A DNA stretch of 13,099 nt, taken from an uncultured Bacilli bacterium. GTDB taxonomy: Bacteria; Bacillota_I; Bacilli_A; RFN20; CAG-826. A model generated the notes under the pieces. The model did not search any database. It saw nothing but the letters and a program-made list of their open reading frames with translations, and was not told the origin of the DNA. Position 1 is the stretch's first letter, and every line of letters begins with the position of its first letter. This document shows positions 6,038 through 13,099 of the stretch, one piece after another. Location: positions 1 to 13,099 of the forward strand of contig CAKPJO010000025.1 in NCBI GenBank assembly GCA_934162685.1. Reading direction: 5' to 3'. The position numbers were made by a program, and so were the translations under genes.

Positions 6038-7069
6038 ATGTTTATAAAGAAATTTATCAAAGCTAATATAAAATATTTAATGCTATTTATTTTGATTCTA
6101 ACATCATCATTTTCTCTTAGTAATATTTTTATTTCTAGTAGTAGTAATAATACTTATATGGACGTTAAAAGAAACATAGAAATTGGAGAAATTTATTTTT
6201 TTAATGCTTCATCTGCATCAAAGGAAGAATATCAAAATTATTTTCATAGTGAAGTTGTTCCTACTTGTCTTTCTAATCTTAATAATCAAATATACGTCGA
6301 TACTAAAAGAGGATTTACATCGTCATCATTCACTTTAACAAGTTTACCAATATTTTTTATGGACGGATTTGATAATGAAGTTGCTATTATGGATTACGCT
6401 AATTTCTTATATAATAAAAATCCTAAAACATTACGCTTTGATCGAAGGCATTTGTATAACTGCACTATAAATATAAATCAAAATGAATTTTCATCTATAA
6501 GAGGAATATTCTTAAGCTACGATTTTTATCTTGATTATCAATTGAAAGCAGATTATTACGCTATTAAGGCCACAAAAGAAAATAAAGAATTAATTGCTAA
6601 ACTTTGTAACTATAATTTTATTGATTTTAGAGATTATGGCGAAACAATTAATCCGGTTATTTGTAATGCACTTAATATAACAATAGTTAATAATCAGAAA
6701 TTAGCAACTTACTTATCTTTTGCTTTGGCATTTATTTATTTAGTGATTATTATATCGTTTTTAAACAAGAATCGTAATGATTTATATTTATTATATATTA
6801 ATGGTTATTCTAAAACAAAAACCATGTTATTTGTTAGTGTTTTACCAATAATAAGTATTATTATATCTTTGTTATTGTCATTTGGTATTTCTAGTCTTTA
6901 TGTTATGAGGTATAACGTTTTAATTAGTAAAGCAACTCCCGCAATTGCATTTGGTAGGCTTAACTATATAATGATGTTTTTAGCAATTTTTATAATATTA
7001 ATTTTTTCTTTGTTATATTGCCTATATTTTAAATATTTTAAACTTAAGCGGGGTGAGTCAAATGATTAA
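6038..7069 (+). CDS. MacB/FtsX-like ABC permease, cassette copy A
   Basis: The 343-residue membrane protein has the topology of type VII (MacB/LolCE/FtsX/BceB-type) permeases: helix 1 at about 12-33, an extracytoplasmic domain of about 190 residues, then three helices at about 225-243, 263-288 and 308-332. Between helices 2 and 3 lies NRNDLYLLYINGYSK, matching in place and character the cytoplasmic 'R..E...LR.iGas' coupling segment that contacts the ATPase in FtsX/MacB proteins. Such transporters drive extracytoplasmic events or extrude peptides rather than importing solutes. GGGAG (6021-6025) lies 12 nt upstream, a rather long spacing; an ATG at 6031 is in another frame and hits a stop after 11 codons. 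The next gene overlaps the end by 8 nt. The first 29 codons are almost identical to the copy B gene at DNA level. Confidence 0.78.
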   Translation: MFIKKFIKANIKYLMLFILILTSSFSLSNIFISSSSNNTYMDVKRNIEIGEIYFFNASSASKEEYQNYFHSEVVPTCLSNLNNQIYVDTKRGFTSSSFTLTSLPIFFMDGFDNEVAIMDYANFLYNKNPKTLRFDRRHLYNCTININQNEFSSIRGIFLSYDFYLDYQLKADYYAIKATKENKELIAKLCNYNFIDFRDYGETINPVICNALNITIVNNQKLATYLSFALAFIYLVIIISFLNKNRNDLYLLYINGYSKTKTMLFVSVLPIISIIISLLLSFGISSLYVMRYNVLISKATPAIAFGRLNYIMMFLAIFIILIFSLLYCLYFKYFKLKRGESND

Positions 7070-7670
7070 AATCACCAATTTAACAAAAGAATATAAAAAT
7101 AAAGTTATATTAAACGATTTAAACTATGACTTTGATACGCATGGATTATATATCATAAAAGGATATAATGGCGCTGGTAAAACAACACTAGCTAATATAT
7201 TAGCATTACTTGACTTTAATTTTGATGGAAAAGTTGAATTAGATGGTGTTAATATTAAAAAAATTAGAAATATTAATAAAATTAGAAATGAAAGAATTAG
7301 TTATATAATGCCTAAAAACAATTTATTTTCTTTTTTTAATGTTTTGGAAAATATCACCTGCTTTAATAAAGAATATGATGATACTTTAATAAAAAATATT
7401 GATACTTCTAAATCTATTAATGAACTAAGTGGTGGCGAAAAACTATTAGTAGCCATTACTAGAGCATTAAATTCTTCAAAAGATATCATCATTTTAGATG
7501 AAATTACTTCACAACTTGATAAAGAACATACTTTGTTAGTTTTAAATTATTTAAAAGAACTTCAAAAAAACAAACTGATTATTTTAATTAGTCACGATGT
7601 GCGTTTATTAAATAAAGATGCCACTACAATCTTAGAATTAAAAGAAGGAAAATTATATGATTATAATTAA
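7062..7670 (+). CDS. Stand-alone ABC transporter ATPase lacking the Q-loop Gln, copy A
   Basis: A 202-residue nucleotide-binding subunit. Walker A is GYNGAGKT (34-41), the signature LSGGEK (122-127), Walker B IIILDE with catalytic Glu147, D-loop SQLD (150-153), and switch His178 (LISHD). The Q-loop is unusual: where LolD/MacB-type ATPases have 'F-Q', this protein has YIMPKNNLF, with Pro84 in the glutamine position, and copy B has the same change. ATG 7062 is chosen over GTG 7053 because GGGGTG (7050-7055) forms the Shine-Dalgarno, about 6 nt before the ATG. It overlaps the permease gene by 8 nt and the fused gene by 14 nt, so the three subunits are made together. It probably pairs with the ATPase domain of the fused protein to form a heterodimer. 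Confidence 0.85.
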   Translation: MIKITNLTKEYKNKVILNDLNYDFDTHGLYIIKGYNGAGKTTLANILALLDFNFDGKVELDGVNIKKIRNINKIRNERISYIMPKNNLFSFFNVLENITCFNKEYDDTLIKNIDTSKSINELSGGEKLLVAITRALNSSKDIIILDEITSQLDKEHTLLVLNYLKELQKNKLIILISHDVRLLNKDATTILELKEGKLYDYN

Positions 7671-9786
7671 TGATTTAACTTTTGGATACAAAAACAAGTT
7701 GATTTTTAATCAAGCATCTTTAATATTACCAGATAAAGGTGTAATTATATTAAAAGGAGATAATGGAAGTGGCAAATCAACTTTATTAAAAATAATATCT
7801 GGTGAGTTAATTAAAGATGATATTAAATTAGAATATAACCATATTACAATAGATGAAAAGAATAAAAATTATTTAACAAGTCATATAACTTATATTTCTC
7901 AAACTAATAATTTTGTTAGTTTTCTTAATGCTTCAGAAAATGCTTCTTTAAATGATATGATTAATAAAAAGGGAATAAAACCATTAACACTTTTAGATGA
8001 TAGTAAATTTAAAAATAAAAAGGAAACACAATTATCAAATGGCGAAAAAGTATTAATAACATTAGAACGTGCAATTAACGAAAACAAAGATATTATTTTA
8101 TTAGATGAATGTAGTGACTTTTTAGATGACTATAATACTAATTTACTCATTAATAACATTAATGCTTTAGCCGATAAAAGTTTAATTGTTATTGTAAGTC
8201 ACGATGAAAGAATAATTAATGCTTTTAAAAATCACATTAACATTGAAAATCAAAAATTGATTGCAATTTTTAAGTGCGTTGATAACGCTAATAAAATAAA
8301 TGAGAATCATGAAAGTAGTAAGCAGAAATCTTCATCATATATAACTAAAAAACTAGTTAGAAAACAAATGCCATTTATAAGCCTATTTTTTATATTACTA
8401 TTTCTTTTTAATAGCGTCTTTTTAGCAGGATTTTCTTTCTTGAGTTATTCAAAAATTGATAGTTATATGTCTTGCTTAGAAGAGAATTACTATCAATTAT
8501 CTAGTACATCTTATCGACGGGTAACAATCAATGAGACTAGTTTTAAAGTTACAAGTGATACAAACTCATATATAAAAAAAGAAACAATGGATAGAATATC
8601 AAACGATTTTGATATTCCTTATTTTAGTTCTTTAGGCACTAATCTTTTTATAAGTAATGGACAAAAAATTGGTAAAGCAAAAATATCTTCAAAGGAATAT
8701 GATGAACAGTCTAAATATTTAAATATCAAAGATGATAAGTTACAAATTTATCTTAATAGTTATAAAACTTATATATCTATTCCTTATGAAGTTATTGACG
8801 ATGAAGATACTTCTTTATTTTCCATAGTAATTAGTAAAAGTGACTTAGACGCTGTTATCTACAATGAACCAATCAGTGTTAGTGGCGCTATATGGGAAAA
8901 TGATAATTTCTTATTTTCGAATAATGAATCTATCAAGAAACTATTATCAAATGAAGGAAGACTTAATTTTTTTACTAAACAAACGTATGAAGATAAATAT
9001 AATGTTAGTTTAAATGATGATATTAATGATGATAAGCTTTATATATCAAAAACACTAGATCAAATGTACCATACAAATAATGAACTAAGCTTTTTTAACT
9101 TTGAAAACGTAGATATGGATGAGTATACAAAATCATTTTTCAATCTTAATGAAATATTTCATAATACTTATTTAGTAAGTGATTTTGCAAATAATTCCTT
9201 AATAAGTAATGAAGTTATAATAAGCGACAATAACTACAAAAAATTAGTTTCATTAATTGATTTAATTGATAATCCATTCATTTATTTAAAAAGATCTGAC
9301 TTGCAATTAGTTAAAAAATATTATCAAGATAATATTAAATTATCAGAATATTATCTATTTAAATATAAAAATTATACTGGGTACAAACTTAATGATTTTT
9401 ATAAATTTTTAGATTTTTATAATGAAAATTCGACTTTTTATGGTGCATTATTAGTGCTATTATTAATTCCCGAATTATCTATAATTTATATTGTAATAAA
9501 AGGATATAAAACAAGTAATAGTAATAATTATTTAATTATTTCACGTTATTTTAATAAAAAAGAAACATCATTTATATTTAGTGTTCCTTATCTTATTTCG
9601 TTAGTTATATCATTTATAACTAGTCTATTAGGTTCTAATTTATTATTAAAAATGATATTTAAAAATCTTGAATTAGACATTATGCCTATTAAAATTAATT
9701 TAATTTCCATTTTTTTATTATTCGTTTTAAATAGTTTATTATATTTAGTGATGAGAAAGATTAAAAACAACGAAAAAAAGTTATAA
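7657..9786 (+). CDS. Fused ABC ATPase-permease, copy A (intact)
   Basis: The 709-residue protein joins an ATPase to a MacB-like permease. Residues 1-205: Walker A GDNGSGKS (34-41), Q-loop Gln82 (YISQTNNF), signature LSNGEK (126-131, Asn in place of the first Gly), Walker B IILLDE (Glu151), switch His182. A linker leads to helix 1 (about 239-262), then an extracytoplasmic domain of about 325 residues with a conserved Cys273 (SCLEENYYQL, also in copy B), then helices at about 594-614, 638-663 and 679-700. Having the ATPase N-terminal is the MacB order, but MacB works as a homodimer, whereas here a separate ATPase and a separate permease are encoded just upstream, so a heterodimer is expected. 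AAGGA (7645-7649) is 7 nt before the ATG, inside the previous gene. The substrate is unknown; peptide or bacteriocin export or immunity is plausible. Confidence 0.82.
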   Translation: MIIINDLTFGYKNKLIFNQASLILPDKGVIILKGDNGSGKSTLLKIISGELIKDDIKLEYNHITIDEKNKNYLTSHITYISQTNNFVSFLNASENASLNDMINKKGIKPLTLLDDSKFKNKKETQLSNGEKVLITLERAINENKDIILLDECSDFLDDYNTNLLINNINALADKSLIVIVSHDERIINAFKNHINIENQKLIAIFKCVDNANKINENHESSKQKSSSYITKKLVRKQMPFISLFFILLFLFNSVFLAGFSFLSYSKIDSYMSCLEENYYQLSSTSYRRVTINETSFKVTSDTNSYIKKETMDRISNDFDIPYFSSLGTNLFISNGQKIGKAKISSKEYDEQSKYLNIKDDKLQIYLNSYKTYISIPYEVIDDEDTSLFSIVISKSDLDAVIYNEPISVSGAIWENDNFLFSNNESIKKLLSNEGRLNFFTKQTYEDKYNVSLNDDINDDKLYISKTLDQMYHTNNELSFFNFENVDMDEYTKSFFNLNEIFHNTYLVSDFANNSLISNEVIISDNNYKKLVSLIDLIDNPFIYLKRSDLQLVKKYYQDNIKLSEYYLFKYKNYTGYKLNDFYKFLDFYNENSTFYGALLVLLLIPELSIIYIVIKGYKTSNSNNYLIISRYFNKKETSFIFSVPYLISLVISFITSLLGSNLLLKMIFKNLELDIMPIKINLISIFLLFVLNSLLYLVMRKIKNNEKKL

Positions 9787-9962
9787 AAATTTTAGCAAAT
9801 GAAAAGAAAAAGTAACTTTTAAAGAAATAGAACAATATTCTCAGCATAAATTAGATGGTAAATTATTTATATGTATATATTTATTTGAAAATTATCGATT
9901 TAGATTTATAAAATTTGATTTTACTAGTAAGTTGACAAAATTTTGTTATTATCATTGTGGCT

Positions 9963-9990
9963 CTATAAGTAACTTTATGATGACTTTTTT
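9963..9990 (+). repeat. Second copy of the ysxE terminator core, degenerate hairpin with T-run
   Basis: The 27 bases 9963-9989 match 4759-4785 except at two positions; the shared core is CTATAAGTAAC, TTATG, TGACTTTTT. Outside the core the arms have diverged, so the original stem is only partly kept (an alternative TTATCAT/ATGATGA stem, 9948-9954 with 9977-9983, could form). It may act as a weak terminator for cassette A. Confidence 0.55.
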
Positions 9991-10018
9991 TGTAAAAATA
10001 TATTTAATGTTATATAAT
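9990..10018 (+). promoter_or_regulatory. Candidate SigA promoter of cassette copy B
   Basis: TTGTAA (9990-9995) and a perfect TATAAT (10013-10018), 17 bp apart. A start near 10025 leaves a short leader carrying the strong GGAGGTG ribosome site (10040-10046). Cassette B can therefore be transcribed separately from cassette A. Confidence 0.55.
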
Positions 10019-10051
10019 GAGATATATAAATAAGCATACGGAGGTGCTTAT

Positions 10052-11083
10052 ATGTTTATAAAGAAATTTATCAAAGCCAATATAAAATACTTAATGCTAT
10101 TTATTTTGATTCTAACATCATCATTTTCTCTTAGTAATGTTTTTATGTCTAATAGTAGTGAAAATGCTTATATGGATGTTAAAAGAAATATTAAATGTGA
10201 TGAATTTTATTTTGTCGACGCTGATTATATGTCAAGAGAAGAATATCAAGAATATTTTCATAGTCCAATGATTCCAACGTGTGAATCAAATTTACATAAT
10301 AAAATATATTTAAATAATGAAGTGTTATCGACAGCATACTCTTTAACCCAATCTTTACCAATATTTTTTATGGATGAATTTGATAATGAAGTTGCTATTA
10401 TAGATTATGGTAATTTCTTATATAATAACATGCCAAAAAAATTATATTTAGAGAGAAATAGAACAATAAAATTTTCAATAAATCAAACAGAATTTTCACC
10501 TATTCGTGGTATATTTTTAAGTTATGATATTTATTTAGACTATAACTTACCTATTAGTTATTATGCAATTAAAGCAACAAAAGATAATATTAATTTAATT
10601 GCGAAATTTGCTTCATATGATTATAGTTATAAATATATTTATGATTATGGGGAATCACTTAATAAAGTTTATTCTAATAGCAGTGAATCAATAAAGATTG
10701 ATAATAATCAAAAATTAGCTACGTATTTGTCAGTTGCGTTGTCGTTTATTTATTTAATGATTTTTGTTGCGTTTTTAAATAAAAATAGAAATGATTTATA
10801 CTTACTATATATTAATGGTTATTCTAAGTTTAAAACTATGTTATTTATAAGTGTAATTCCATTTGTTAGCGTTGTTATTTCAATTATTTTATCAACAATT
10901 ATATCTAATATTTATATTCTGGCATATAATGCTTTGATTTTAAAAGAGATACCAGCGATTTCATTTGATAGAAATAATATTGTAATGTTAATATTAGCTA
11001 CCATAATTATTTGTTTTCTATCTTTAATTTATGAAATATATTTCAAATATTGTAAATTAAATCGAGGTGATTTTAATGATTAA
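10052..11083 (+). CDS. MacB/FtsX-like ABC permease, cassette copy B
   Basis: A 343-residue paralogue of the copy A permease with equal length and the same four-helix topology: one N-terminal helix (about 12-33), a large extracytoplasmic domain, three C-terminal helices, and the cytoplasmic segment NRNDLYLLYINGYSK preserved exactly. The extracytoplasmic part is clearly diverged (for example residues 46-60 and 85-105), although SLPIFFMD and GIFLSYD are kept, which suggests a changed substrate or partner with the same coupling to the ATPase. GGAGG (10040-10044) lies 7 nt before the ATG, a stronger ribosome site than in copy A. The ATPase gene overlaps its stop by 8 nt. It has its own candidate promoter, so it need not depend on cassette A for expression. 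Confidence 0.78.
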   Translation: MFIKKFIKANIKYLMLFILILTSSFSLSNVFMSNSSENAYMDVKRNIKCDEFYFVDADYMSREEYQEYFHSPMIPTCESNLHNKIYLNNEVLSTAYSLTQSLPIFFMDEFDNEVAIIDYGNFLYNNMPKKLYLERNRTIKFSINQTEFSPIRGIFLSYDIYLDYNLPISYYAIKATKDNINLIAKFASYDYSYKYIYDYGESLNKVYSNSSESIKIDNNQKLATYLSVALSFIYLMIFVAFLNKNRNDLYLLYINGYSKFKTMLFISVIPFVSVVISIILSTIISNIYILAYNALILKEIPAISFDRNNIVMLILATIIICFLSLIYEIYFKYCKLNRGDFND

Positions 11084-11684
11084 AATCACTAATTTAACTA
11101 AAAAATATAAAAATAAAGTTATATTGAATGACTTAAGCTATGATTTTGATACGCATGGTTTATATATCATAAAAGGCTATAATGGTGCTGGTAAAACAAC
11201 TCTAGCTAATGTATTAGCGTTACTTGATTTTAAATATAAAGGCACTATAGAAATAGATGACGTTAATATTAAAAAAAGACGAAATATTAATCATATTAGA
11301 AGTAGTAAGATTGAATATGTCATGCCTAAAGATAACTTATTTTCTTTTCTTAATGTTTATGAAAATATTACATATTTTAAACAAAACTATGATGATACGT
11401 TAATTAAAGGCATTGATATAAATAAAAATATTAACGAGCTTAGCGGCGGTGAAAAATTATTAGTGACACTTACAAAAGCCTTAAATTCTCCTAAAGATAT
11501 TATTATTTTAGATGAAATTACTTCGCAACTTGATAAAGAACATACATCATTAGTGTTTGACTATTTAAAAAAACTTCAAAAAGATAAATTAATAATTTTG
11601 ATTACTCATGATGTGCGTTTATTAAATAAAGATGCCGCTACAATTTTGGAATTAAAAGAAGGAAAATTATATGATTGTAATTAA
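11076..11684 (+). CDS. Stand-alone ABC transporter ATPase lacking the Q-loop Gln, copy B
   Basis: A 202-residue paralogue of the copy A ATPase and one of the best conserved proteins between cassettes. Walker A GYNGAGKT, signature LSGGEK, Walker B IIILDE, D-loop SQLD and switch His (LITHD) are all present. The Q-loop again has Pro in place of Gln (YVMPKDNLFSF). Retention of this change in both copies suggests it was fixed before the duplication and is functional, not decay. ATG 11076 is chosen over GTG 11067, because the GTG is part of the Shine-Dalgarno GAGGTG (11064-11069). It overlaps the fused gene by 14 nt. Because the fused partner in this copy is interrupted, this ATPase may pair with the intact fused protein of cassette A. 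Confidence 0.85.
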   Translation: MIKITNLTKKYKNKVILNDLSYDFDTHGLYIIKGYNGAGKTTLANVLALLDFKYKGTIEIDDVNIKKRRNINHIRSSKIEYVMPKDNLFSFLNVYENITYFKQNYDDTLIKGIDINKNINELSGGEKLLVTLTKALNSPKDIIILDEITSQLDKEHTSLVFDYLKKLQKDKLIILITHDVRLLNKDAATILELKEGKLYDCN

Positions 11685-13099
11685 CGATTTAACTTTTAAA
11701 TATAAAAACAATTTGATTTTTGATCATACTTCTTTAACCTTGCCAGATAAAGGTGTAATTATATTAAGAGGCGATAATGGAAGTGGTAAATCAACTCTTC
11801 TAAAAATATTAGCAGGTGATTTACTTAGCGATAATATAAAGCTTGAATATAATAATATTTTAATAAATGAAACTAATAAAAATGAGTTTATTAATCACAT
11901 AACTTATATTTCTCAAACTAATAATTTTGTTAGTTTTCTTAATGCCTCAGAAAATGCATCGATAAATAATTTAATTCATAAAAATAATATTAAAGAATTA
12001 AAGCTTTTAGATAATGAAATATTTAAAAATAGAAAAGAAATAGAGCTATCAAACGGAGAAAAAATATTAGTAACTTTAGAAAGAGCGATTAATGAAAATA
12101 AAAACATTATCTTACTAGATGAGTGTAGTGATTTTCTTGATGATTATAATACTAATATCCTAATTGAAAATATTAAAAAACTATCCAACAATAGTTTAAT
12201 TATTATTGTTAGTCATGATGAACGCATAATTAATGCTTTTCCTAAACATATAAATATTAAAAATAAAAAATTAATTATTAATTATACATGTGAAAATACT
12301 AGTAATTATATAAATAATTTTATTGATAATGATGAAGGCAAAAAATCTATAAGCTATCTTAGCAAAAAACTTATAAAAAAGCATTATTCATTCATAGTTA
12401 TGTTTTCTTTATTACTTTTACTTTTTAATAGTGTTTTCTTAACTGGATTATCATTATTAAATTATCCATTTTCTCATAGTTACTCATCATGCTTAGAAGA
12501 AAATTATTACCAGTTATTTGATACTTCTAAACGAATTATAAAAATTAATAATGATGATTTTGTGATTAATACAACTTTGTTTTCAAGTAAATTAAAAACA
12601 AAACAAAAATAAAAAGTTTTATCTGATTTTGATGTAGAGTATTTAACTTCTTTAGGTGAGTTTACAATTAGTAATGGCCATAAAATAAATAAAGCAAAAA
12701 TTTCTTCAAAAGAATATGAAGAATTATTGGAATCTTCTGATATTCAAAATGATAAACTAATACTTTCTATACATGATTTTAATACTCGTATTTATATACC
12801 ATATGAAATTATTGATGATGAAGAAACAAACAAATTTGGTATAATTATTAATAAAAATGATTTCGATATAATTGAATATCATAATTCCATAAGCGTTAAT
12901 GGTGCATTATGGGAAAATGATAATTTACCTTTTAATAAAAGTGATTCTATAAAAAAATTATTATCAGTAGAAGCAAAACTTACTTTCTTAACAAAAGAAA
13001 TGTATGAAGAAAAATATAATGTTACATTAGAAAATGATATTAGTAATGATGAAATTTATATATCCCATACTCTAGATAATCTTTATCATACTAATAATA
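11671..13099 (+). pseudogene. Fused ABC ATPase-permease, copy B, interrupted by an in-frame TAA (3' end outside the window)
   Basis: The reading frame encodes a complete ATPase (Walker A GDNGSGKS, YISQTNNF, signature LSNGEK, IILLDE, VSHDE) and the first membrane helix, then stops at TAA 12610-12612 after 313 codons. Immediately after, in the same frame, sequence homologous to copy A continues for 162 codons to the window edge (KVLSDFDVEYL, ISNGHKINKAKISSKEYE, ALWENDN, KYNVTLENDIS). So this is a nonsense change, not a frameshift, at a place matching about residue 312 of the 709-residue copy A protein. No start codon with a ribosome site follows the stop, so the C-terminal permease part is probably not made. 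The remaining 313-residue piece could still supply an ATPase. A sequencing or assembly error in the A-run around the stop (CAAAAATAAAAAG) is possible. Confidence 0.8.

Larger units (their letters stand above)
6038..9081 (+). repeat. Cassette copy A: the part of the tandem duplication that can be aligned with copy B
   Basis: The three genes of this cassette correspond one to one with those from 10052 to the window end: same order, same product lengths for the first two genes (343 and 202 residues), same 8-nt and 14-nt gene overlaps. The repeat certainly extends past 9081, but the partner sequence is cut off at the window edge. Confidence 0.9.
9803..10033 (+). other. Open frame without a start codon between the cassettes (possible gene remnant)
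   Basis: From the codon after a TGA at 9800 to TAA at 10031, one frame stays open for 76 codons, unusual in DNA this AT-rich. Its first part reads KEKVTFKEIEQYSQHKLDGK and then LFICIYLFENYRFRFIKF. There is no ATG, GTG or TTG near the beginning and no Shine-Dalgarno, and its second half runs through a terminator-like repeat and the promoter of the next gene. At best it is the decayed 3' end of a gene; it may be chance. I see no other gene in the 265 nt between the cassettes. Confidence 0.2.
10052..13099 (+). repeat. Cassette copy B: second unit of the tandem duplication (cut by the window edge)
   Basis: It matches 6038-9081 over three consecutive genes with the same overlaps. Divergence is uneven: some stretches are nearly identical at DNA level while the extracytoplasmic domains differ much more. 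The third gene is interrupted by a stop codon. Confidence 0.9.

Noticed and set aside
6031..6066. ATG at 6031 as the start of the copy A permease
   Set aside because: Different frame, ends after 11 codons; the ATG at 6038 matches the copy B start exactly.
9855..9911. Tiny 18-codon ORF in the gap between cassettes, considered as a peptide cargo
   Set aside because: No ribosome binding site, composition typical of random AT-rich sequence, no leader or Gly-Gly/Cys motif.
9932..9960. TTGACA at 9932 as the promoter of cassette B
   Set aside because: No -10 box at 15-19 bp; the TATTAT/TATCAT nearby is only 9-10 bp away. The pair at 9990/10013 fits better.
1..13099. CRISPR array, tRNA/rRNA genes, insertion sequence or transposase, recoded UGA
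   Set aside because: No regularly spaced repeats, no tRNA-like fold or rRNA noticed by eye, no transposase or terminal repeats, and TGA serves as a stop at 3814-3816.

Overview
The window comes from a very AT-rich, low-GC Gram-positive bacterium. TGA is used as a real stop codon (the gene ending at 3816 stops on TGA) and tryptophan is TGG, so this is not a Mycoplasma/Spiroplasma-type genetic code. A spoVID-like gene followed by a ysxE/cotS-like gene, in the order known from Bacillus subtilis, points to the class Bacilli with at least part of a sporulation programme. Shine-Dalgarno sites are mostly clear and several promoters are close to the SigA consensus. A host-associated, Mollicutes-related or Erysipelotrichales-like lineage would fit, but that is inference.

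Layout. Positions 1-1571 (+) hold the 3' end of a family 3 glycoside hydrolase, then a lipoprotein of the endonuclease/exonuclease/phosphatase fold, closed by a hairpin terminator. Positions 1583-2109 (+) hold a TerB-like protein. A convergent minus-strand pair follows: a 53-residue protein (2327-2488) and a DUF6440-type protein (2115-2321). Next is a minus-strand heavy-metal-associated (HMA) protein (2623-2850), with a consensus promoter, an 8+8 bp palindrome at the expected transcription start, and its own terminator. Divergent from it is the spoVID-ysxE-like operon (2977-4748), with a terminator at 4755-4785.

The second half (about 4.9-13.1 kb) is the accessory-looking part. A secreted 306-residue protein of unknown family (5004-5924) is followed by two tandem copies of a three-gene ABC transporter cassette: 6038-9786 and 10052 to the window end. 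Each cassette encodes a four-helix MacB/FtsX-like permease, a stand-alone ATPase, and a fused ATPase-permease. Genes within a cassette overlap by 8 and 14 nt, identically in both copies. The two ATPases are complementary in their defects: the stand-alone one lacks the Q-loop glutamine, and the fused one has LSNGE instead of LSGGE. Together they predict a heterodimer with one canonical and one degenerate ATP site. In the second copy the fused gene carries an in-frame TAA, after which homologous sequence continues in the same frame to the window edge.

Working model (inference): the cassettes move or fend off peptides or proteins at the cell surface. The secreted 306-residue protein may be a cargo or functional partner. 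The duplicated cassette is diverging, with patches kept nearly identical, and is losing its third gene.
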